Below, one piece after another: positions 1 through 3,480 of a stretch of DNA of 6,211 nt. Every line of letters begins with the position of its first letter. The stretch's first letter is position 1. Location of the stretch: assembly GCA_002352635.1 (NCBI GenBank), contig DEIT01000143.1, positions 1 to 6,211 of the forward strand, read 5' to 3'. Source of the stretch: Hyphomicrobiaceae bacterium UBA2767. Lineage in GTDB: Bacteria; Pseudomonadota; Alphaproteobacteria; Rhizobiales; Methyloligellaceae. The notes under the pieces were generated by a model. The model was given only the letters and a program-made list of their open reading frames with translations, made no database searches and was not told the DNA's origin. Position numbers and translations under genes: made by a program.

Positions 1-214
1 TGGGTCTTTCCAATCTGCGAGGCAAGACTTTGGGCTTGAATACATCTTGCGGATGACCGGTCCGCCCGCCTCCGGTTCCCGAAACCGTCACATGAATATT
101 CTTGTGAAACCAGGCCGTTGCAGACATGGACTACGGCACATCATGTGAGGGAGTGCGGAAGGCCATACTGACAATCGTCGCCAGCATCCGCCTAGCCCGA
201 CAAGAAGAGCCAGA

Positions 215-242
215 ACGTCCGCCAAGTGCCAGAAGCGGACAT
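215..242. repeat. Dispersed palindromic repeat, copy 1
   Basis: Inverted repeat with arms GTCCGC (217-222) and GCGGAC (235-240) around a 12-base spacer containing GTGCC. The copy at 937-964 has the same arms, the same spacer length and the same GTGCC at the same place; I count 23 of 28 positions identical by eye. Such GTCCGC/GCGGAC intergenic elements resemble repeats I recall from sphingomonad genomes. The function is unknown. It could be a REP-like element or mark former mobile DNA. Confidence 0.65.
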
Positions 243-421
243 CAAACAAGGCACCATATCGACTTGCTTTGACGTCTCACCGAGAAAGTGCCGAGCCGGA
301 TCATCGAGGCGAAAACCTAATGGCCGATTTCACACGAGTACTTTCTTCGAAGCGGTCCCCGTTTGTGACTAGTGCGCCATATCCCCGTTCGGATCACATT
401 CGATCGATAAAGGCGCAAAAG

Positions 422-437
422 TGTGATGCGCATCACT
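422..437. promoter_or_regulatory. CRP/FNR-family-like binding site
   Basis: The sequence TGTGATGCGCATCACT contains a perfect 14-base palindrome, GTGATGCGCATCAC (423-436). It differs from the classical CRP consensus TGTGA-N6-TCACA only at the last base. A weak -10-like TATTAA lies at 459-464. If transcription starts about 7 bases after it, the palindrome centre (429.5) falls near -41.5, the position used by class II CRP activation. The nearest downstream gene is the exported protein at 518. The site sequence is seen directly; activator identity and promoter geometry are inferred. Confidence 0.5.
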
Positions 438-458
438 GCGGATCGAGTAGCGGGGGCC

Positions 459-464
459 TATTAA
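459..464 (+). promoter_or_regulatory. Possible -10 element for the small exported protein gene
   Basis: TATTAA matches TATAAT at 4 of 6 positions. It lies about 54 bases upstream of the ATG at 518 and downstream of the CRP-like palindrome. No good -35 is visible, as expected if an activator replaces it. This is a weak motif and is supported only by its spacing to the palindrome. Confidence 0.3.
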
Positions 465-517
465 AGAGGGTGCAAGGGGAGCACTGAGCGACCTGATTTC
501 GAACCGAGGAGACAGTC

Positions 518-811
518 ATGAACAAGAAATTTTTCCGGATGGTCGTGGTAGCCAGCGCGGTCTTCGCGACGAGCCAGTCTATCAATGCTGAGACTGCGCA
601 CGCTGCTTCAGTCCTGGACCTTGGTGCTTTCGCCAAGCAGCACTCTGGGAAAATCGACAACCTGCTCGAAAAATACGGGCTCGATTCCGTTCGTGATCAG
701 ATCGAAAACAGGCAGGATCGCACCACAAGCAAGGGAAATTCTTCAAACGAAGATGACAAGTGGAACGTCAACTCCCTTCTGTCTCACCCGACGCTTCGTA
801 AGCTGAGGTAG
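518..811 (+). CDS. Small exported protein of unknown function
   Basis: A 97-residue protein that I do not recognise. The ATG at 518 is preceded by a strong ribosome-binding site, GAGGAGA (506-512), with a 5-base gap, which fixes the start. The N-terminus has the form of a Sec signal peptide: basic residues K3, K4 and R7, a hydrophobic stretch at about 8-18, then possible signal peptidase I sites after INA (24) or AHA (29). The mature part, about 68-73 residues, is hydrophilic and charged, has no cysteine or visible membrane segment, and probably begins with a helical section (about 30-62) followed by a polar, disordered-looking tail rich in S, N, D and K. It would act in the periplasm or outside the cell. 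The gene stands alone with a CRP-like site upstream, and palindromic repeats lie on both sides (215-242 and 937-964). I propose no function. Confidence 0.75.
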   Translation: MNKKFFRMVVVASAVFATSQSINAETAHAASVLDLGAFAKQHSGKIDNLLEKYGLDSVRDQIENRQDRTTSKGNSSNEDDKWNVNSLLSHPTLRKLR

Positions 812-1025
812 GGTTCATTGATCTGCAAACACCGGGAGTGTCAGGCATACCTTTGCTGAACCAAGGTGCCATCCGGGCAGCCTCCGCCAGGGTGAGGTTG
901 TCTAAGGCAAACTTGCAAAGCTGTGGGCAGCGGCGGACGTCCGCTGTGTGCCGGGAGCGGACATTTTGAGGGCCGCTTTTGCATGGGCAAAGGACCAGTG
1001 TAACGTCAGGTGCCGCACTGCGATA
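812..1025. other. Intergenic stretch with palindromic repeat and possible coding debris
   Basis: No intact gene is seen. On the minus strand, one frame from about 925 down to 830 reads like protein (ALDNLTLAEAARMAPWFSKG), stays open to a stop at 768-770, and lacks a start or ribosome-binding site. It may be the relic of a decayed gene. The stretch also contains repeat copy 2 (937-964). Confidence 0.4.
937..964. repeat. Dispersed palindromic repeat, copy 2
   Basis: Arms GTCCGC (939-944) and GCGGAC (957-962) around a 12-base spacer with GTGCC in the same place as in the copy at 215-242. The two copies lie about 720 bases apart, one on each side of the small exported protein gene. Confidence 0.65.
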
Positions 1026-1346
1026 TCATCTACTCGGCCCGGTGATCAGTCGCGCGCCGCGCTTGCGAGTGAGATATGCCCAAAACCATTGCACCATCAC
1101 CAATGTGGCCGCGCGCGCGTTGATCAGGAAAAAGATATGCACTACTCCCCAGAACCACCATGCAAGCCGTCCCTTCAACCGTAACCAGCCCGGATCTACG
1201 ACCGCCGCATTACGCCCGATCGTGGCGAGATTGCCGGCATGACGATATTTAAAGGGTTCCTGACTCGATATCAGGTCTGTGCTTCGCAAGCGCTCCTGCA
1301 AGGCGTCTAGATCAGTCGAGTGTTCGTCGAGGTAGTACCTCGTCAT
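1026..1346 (-). pseudogene. C-terminal fragment of type II NADH dehydrogenase (chimeric ORF)
   Basis: A 106-residue ORF. From about residue 31 (FKYRHAGNLATIGRNAAVVD) to about 103 (RGARLITG) it matches, from memory of the family, the C-terminal end of the single-subunit, FAD-dependent NADH:quinone oxidoreductase NDH-2. The segment WWFWGVVHIFFLI (63-75) and the aromatic helix after it correspond to the part that attaches NDH-2 to the membrane. The FAD- and NADH-binding Rossmann domains (roughly 350 residues in the whole enzyme) are missing, so it cannot be an active oxidoreductase. Residues 1-30 do not look like NDH-2; they loosely recall the N-terminus of a DUF4332-like hypothetical family. 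The ATG has a ribosome-binding site, AGAGGTA (1351-1357), 4 bases away, so a short hydrophobic chimera might still be translated. Most likely this is recombination debris fused near position 1255; a small membrane protein in its own right is less likely. Confidence 0.7.
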
Positions 1347-1594
1347 TGCTTACCTCTGTCTGAGTGTAGGACAATTTCGGTCTAGCTGGCGCGGGCCCCC
1401 TTTCCCGATTGCGTACCGAATCCGGACATGGATGCTCTGCCCAAGCATGCCACAGCGCTGTCTGTCTTGGCCTTGAATAAGATCAATCCAACGATCTCAA
1501 AATCTGGTTCTTGGTTATGGTAACGAGAGCTGCTGTCAATTGTCTGCGAACGGCGACTTTGTCCCGCATTGCTTCGGTTCGACAGGTCCGTGTT

Positions 1595-1624
1595 GAATGC
1601 CCGCTTTGGGTCACAAGTGGAAGT
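1595..1624. repeat. Decayed palindromic repeat copy
   Basis: GAATGCCCGC (1595-1604), followed by TTTGGGTC and a mismatched right side (AAGTGGAAGT), looks like a degenerate member of the GTCCGC/GCGGAC family. The similarity is partial and judged by eye. Confidence 0.35.
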
Positions 1625-1682
1625 AACCCGGTTCAACCATTTGAGTCTGCTTCACCCCCAACAGCAGATATTGGCGGCCCGA

Positions 1683-1710
1683 ACGTCCGCTTAGCATCAA
1701 AAAAGCGGTC
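1683..1710. repeat. Dispersed palindromic repeat, copy 3 (diverged)
   Basis: Left arm ACGTCCGC (1683-1690) is identical to copies 1 and 2. The right arm is GCGGTC (1705-1710), one base off GCGGAC. The spacer is 14 bases instead of 12 and A-rich, without GTGCC. Confidence 0.5.
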
Positions 1711-1792
1711 GCAACCCTTCATGGTTGAAACTTGGTGCCGCTCATTTGACTGTGGGAATGTCTCTCGCGGCGTTTCGCGCGTGGGCGCCTGG

Positions 1793-2464
1793 CTAGCGCT
1801 CACTTGAGGGTTGGAGAAGCCATCTCATCACGAAGACCGCGCAGGTAGCGCCTACAATCTGCGCAACGACGAATGCGGGCACGTCCACGGGCCGTATCCC
1901 GGAGAAGGTGTCGGTGAGGGCGCGGGCAATGGTGACGGCCGGGTTGGCGAAGGAGGTGGAGGCGGTAAACCAGTAGGCGGCGCTGATATAGAGCCCGACC
2001 ACCCAGGCCACACTCTTCGGCTCAAAGCGGATGCTTGCCAGGATCGCGGCCATCAGCCCGAAGGCCGCCACGAATTCGGCAAACCACTGCGCGGGACCTG
2101 TCCGCTGCGTCACTGCAATCTGGATCGCGGGCAACTCGAACATCAGATGGGCCGTGATCGCGCCGGCCACTCCGCCGGCAATCTGGGCAATGATGTAGGG
2201 TGCGGTCTCCTTCGCCGGGAGGGAACGGTTTGCGAGAAAGCCGATCGAAACCGCCGGGTTGAAATGGGCGCCGGAAATCGCGCCGAACATGGTGATGATC
2301 ACGACAAGAATGGCGCCGGTGGCGACCATATTGGCGAGAAGTGCGAGTGCCACATCGTCGGTTAGCCGGTCGGCCATGATGCCCGAACCGACCACGGTGC
2401 AGACGAGCAGGCCCGTCCCCAGTGCTTCGGCCACGAGCCGTCGTGAAAGATCATAAACACTCAT
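1793..2464 (-). CDS. aqpS: AqpS-like aquaglyceroporin, arsenite channel of the ars operon
   Basis: A 223-residue MIP-family membrane channel, last gene of the arR-arsC-aqp operon (arsR first). Six hydrophobic segments are visible at about 8-30, 38-58, 88-110, 125-145, 151-168 and 194-216. Two re-entrant half-helices carry the NPA motifs, HFNPAVS (N69-A71) and FANPAVT (N174-A176). In most aquaporins and glycerol facilitators an arginine directly follows the second NPA and forms the ar/R filter; here it is V177. That replacement is characteristic of the rhizobial AqpS group, which stands in for an arsenite pump in ars operons. The expected role is passive exit of As(OH)3 made by ArsC, across the inner membrane. 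The ATG overlaps the arsC stop as ATGA, and the upstream ribosome-binding site is weak, so translational coupling is likely. Family call is very sure; arsenite as physiological substrate is inferred from the operon and V177. Confidence 0.92.
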   Translation of the reverse strand: MSVYDLSRRLVAEALGTGLLVCTVVGSGIMADRLTDDVALALLANMVATGAILVVIITMFGAISGAHFNPAVSIGFLANRSLPAKETAPYIIAQIAGGVAGAITAHLMFELPAIQIAVTQRTGPAQWFAEFVAAFGLMAAILASIRFEPKSVAWVVGLYISAAYWFTASTSFANPAVTIARALTDTFSGIRPVDVPAFVVAQIVGATCAVFVMRWLLQPSSER

Positions 2465-2988
2465 GTGCCGGTGCTTCCGGATGCGGGCGCGCTGCCGTGC
2501 GCACCGATCTCTTCAAGTGCCTTGCGGAGTGAAGGCGGGTCGAGCTTGTCCAGGGGGAGGCTCAAGAAAGCCGAAATTCTGTCATTGAGCATATGGTAAG
2601 CCTCTTGAAATGCGAGCTGCTTTTCTGCCTCGTTGCCTTCAGCGGCAGCCGGGTCGGGAACACCCCAATGCGCGGTTGCCGGGTGACCCGGCCATACCGG
2701 ACACACCTCGCCCGCGGCGTTGCTGCAGACGGTGAAAATAAAATCCATATTCGGTGCATCATCGCCGGCGAACTCGTCCCAGTTCTTGGAGCGAAACCGG
2801 CTTGTGTCGAAGTCGAGCTTCTCCAGTAATTCCAGCGCGTAAGCGTGGACTTCTCCCTTGGGCTGTGAGCCGGCGGAATAGGCGTTGAAGGTGTTGGCGC
2901 CATCGCGTGCGAGGATCGCTTCAGCGAGGATCGAGCGCGCCGAGTTTCCTGTGCACAGGAACAATACATTCAGCTTCCCCGTCGTCAC
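2461..2988 (-). CDS. arsC: Arsenate reductase, low-molecular-weight phosphatase type
   Basis: Cytoplasmic reductase converting arsenate to arsenite for export. The 175-residue protein begins with the phosphatase P-loop C12-TGNSA-R18 (C-x5-R), which binds the oxyanion through the nucleophilic cysteine. C88 and C96 in VCSNAAGEVC match the redox pair of thioredoxin-coupled ArsC enzymes, and D112-P113 fits the general-acid Asp-Pro. The length is somewhat above the roughly 130-140 residues of pI258 ArsC, mainly from a C-terminal tail rich in G, S, A and T. Start choice: a TTG at 3030 would add 14 residues unlike the family and overlap arsR by 38 bases; GTG at 2988 begins four bases after the arsR stop and places the P-loop at the usual distance from the N-terminus, so I prefer it. 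The GAGGG (3000-3004) lies 11 bases upstream, slightly far, suggesting coupling to arsR translation. The gene overlaps the aquaporin start by four bases. Confidence 0.93.
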   Translation of the reverse strand: MTTGKLNVLFLCTGNSARSILAEAILARDGANTFNAYSAGSQPKGEVHAYALELLEKLDFDTSRFRSKNWDEFAGDDAPNMDFIFTVCSNAAGEVCPVWPGHPATAHWGVPDPAAAEGNEAEKQLAFQEAYHMLNDRISAFLSLPLDKLDPPSLRKALEEIGAHGSAPASGSTGT

Positions 2989-2992
2989 GACG

Positions 2993-3337
2993 CTAGTGTC
3001 CCTCGGGCGAATTGCATGAAACAAGCTCAAAAAGAGGTGCGCAGACCTCCGGCGCTCCCCGGCAGCAATCCTGCATAAGGAACAGAAGCAGGGCGCGGAT
3101 GTGCGTAAAATCCGCAGTGTACTCGATGGACCGGCCCAACCGGCGCGATGTGATGAGACCGCAACGCTCCAGCACGGACAAATGCGCGGACATGGTGTTC
3201 TGAACTACACCCAGTTTTTTTCCGATTTCGCCGGCGGGAAGGCCGTCCGGTGCTGTCTTGACCAACAGCCGGAATGTCTCAAGGCGGGTTTCCTGGCTGA
3301 GTGCGGAGAGTGTCGCAAGGGCATGTCCAGTATCCAT
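2993..3337 (-). CDS. arsR: ArsR-family arsenic-responsive repressor
   Basis: A 114-residue winged-helix repressor, first gene of the arsenic operon. The N-terminus ALATLSALSQETRLETFRLL is the classic ArsR opening helix. The recognition helix lies around residues 47-60 (NTMSAHLSVLERCG), followed by the wing (about 63-75). The metalloid site is probably the C-terminal C91-C92-x6-C99 in DCCRGAPEVC, resembling the vicinal-pair-plus-one-cysteine site of Acidithiobacillus-type ArsR rather than the CVC site of the E. coli type. As(III) binding should release it from DNA. The start ATG is supported by homology, but no ribosome-binding site precedes it; the predicted -10 lies so close that the mRNA may be leaderless. 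An 8-6-8 inverted repeat (3337-3358) abuts the start and is the obvious autoregulatory operator. It is divergent from the aconitase-like gene. Confidence 0.95.
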   Translation of the reverse strand: MDTGHALATLSALSQETRLETFRLLVKTAPDGLPAGEIGKKLGVVQNTMSAHLSVLERCGLITSRRLGRSIEYTADFTHIRALLLFLMQDCCRGAPEVCAPLFELVSCNSPEGH

Positions 3338-3358
3338 ATATCTAGATTAATAGATATA
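3337..3358. promoter_or_regulatory. Candidate ArsR operator in the divergent arsR/aconitase interval
   Basis: Perfect 8-base arms, TATATCTA (3337-3344) and TAGATATA (3351-3358), with a 6-base spacer GATTAA. It is an AT-rich island in GC-rich DNA, as usual for ArsR-type operators. It overlaps the predicted arsR -10 and touches the arsR start codon, so bound repressor would block the operon. The right arm also overlaps a TATAAT facing the aconitase-like gene, so both directions could be controlled. Confidence 0.7.
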
Positions 3359-3372
3359 ATTGAGGATATCAA
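3344..3372 (-). promoter_or_regulatory. Putative arsR-arsC-aqpS promoter
   Basis: On the minus strand, -35 TTGATA (3372-3367), a 17-base spacer and -10 TAATCT (3349-3344). The -35 is good (4-5 of 6) and the -10 weak. Transcription would start at or within a base or two of the arsR ATG, giving a leaderless message, which agrees with the missing ribosome-binding site. The ArsR-type palindrome covers the -10. Confidence 0.45.
3355..3360 (+). promoter_or_regulatory. Possible -10 element facing the aconitase-like gene
   Basis: A perfect TATAAT inside the right edge of the inverted repeat. No convincing -35 lies 16-18 bases upstream, so it may be weak, activator-dependent or fortuitous. It would give a leader of about 115 bases. 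Confidence 0.35.
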
Positions 3373-3426
3373 GCTGCCTTGTGAGGTTTCATCGACAGCG
3401 AAGGCCTGCCGGGGTTGCCCGCATTT

Positions 3427-3435
3427 TGCTATATA
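3427..3435 (+). promoter_or_regulatory. Alternative extended -10 for the aconitase-like gene
   Basis: TGCTATATA fits the TGn-TATAAT extended -10 form with a 4 of 6 match in the hexamer. It would start transcription about 40 bases before the ATG at 3481, outside the ArsR-type palindrome. If this is the real promoter, control of the aconitase gene by ArsR would be weaker or would require roadblocking downstream of another start. Confidence 0.3.
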
Positions 3436-3463
3436 GCTCTCACAGCAGACCCGGGTCGGGATT

Positions 3464-3469
3464 AAGGAG
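3464..3469 (+). promoter_or_regulatory. Ribosome-binding site deciding the aconitase start
   Basis: AAGGAG, 11 bases before ATG 3481. The in-frame GTG at 3469 lies on top of this site and cannot be served by it, so ATG 3481 is preferred. Confidence 0.65.
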
Positions 3470-3480
3470 TGCGTGCGACG

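Larger units (their letters stand above)
1..517. other. Gene-poor left flank, no supportable coding region
   Basis: I see no convincing gene here. The open frames have no ribosome-binding site and do not read like any family I know. One minus-strand frame starts at an ATG at 127 and stays open to the window edge for 42 residues, but nothing supports it as a gene. What the stretch does hold is a 28-base palindromic repeat at 215-242, a CRP-like palindrome at 422-437, and the putative promoter and ribosome-binding site of the small exported protein that starts at 518. Confidence 0.6.
1347..1792. other. Gene-poor stretch downstream of the arsenic operon
   Basis: No ORF here has a ribosome-binding site or a recognisable protein. 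The stretch holds the AGAGGTA ribosome-binding site (1351-1357) of the chimeric ORF, a decayed palindromic repeat near 1595-1624 and repeat copy 3 at 1683-1710. I found no clear Rho-independent terminator for the leftward arsenic operon that ends at 1793. Confidence 0.55.

Noticed and set aside
1..127. Minus-strand frame opening at ATG 127 and running off the left edge (42 residues)
   Set aside because: No ribosome-binding site and no recognisable protein; too short to support as a partial gene, though more sequence to the left could change this.
138..148. Small palindrome CACATCATGTG
   Set aside because: Short and isolated, no nearby gene or second copy.
269..487. 72-residue plus-strand ORF
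   Set aside because: No ribosome-binding site, no recognisable family, odd composition; it runs through the CRP-like palindrome and the putative promoter.
1382..1636. 84-residue minus-strand ORF
   Set aside because: Begins close to the decayed palindromic repeat, has no ribosome-binding site and low-complexity polar composition.
1511..1807. 98-residue plus-strand ORF
   Set aside because: No ribosome-binding site, passes through two repeat copies and ends inside the aquaporin gene; not protein-like.
1811..2365. 184-residue plus-strand ORF opposite the aquaporin gene
   Set aside because: Antisense shadow, rich in G, H, D and E, while the minus strand encodes a clear six-segment channel with two NPA motifs.
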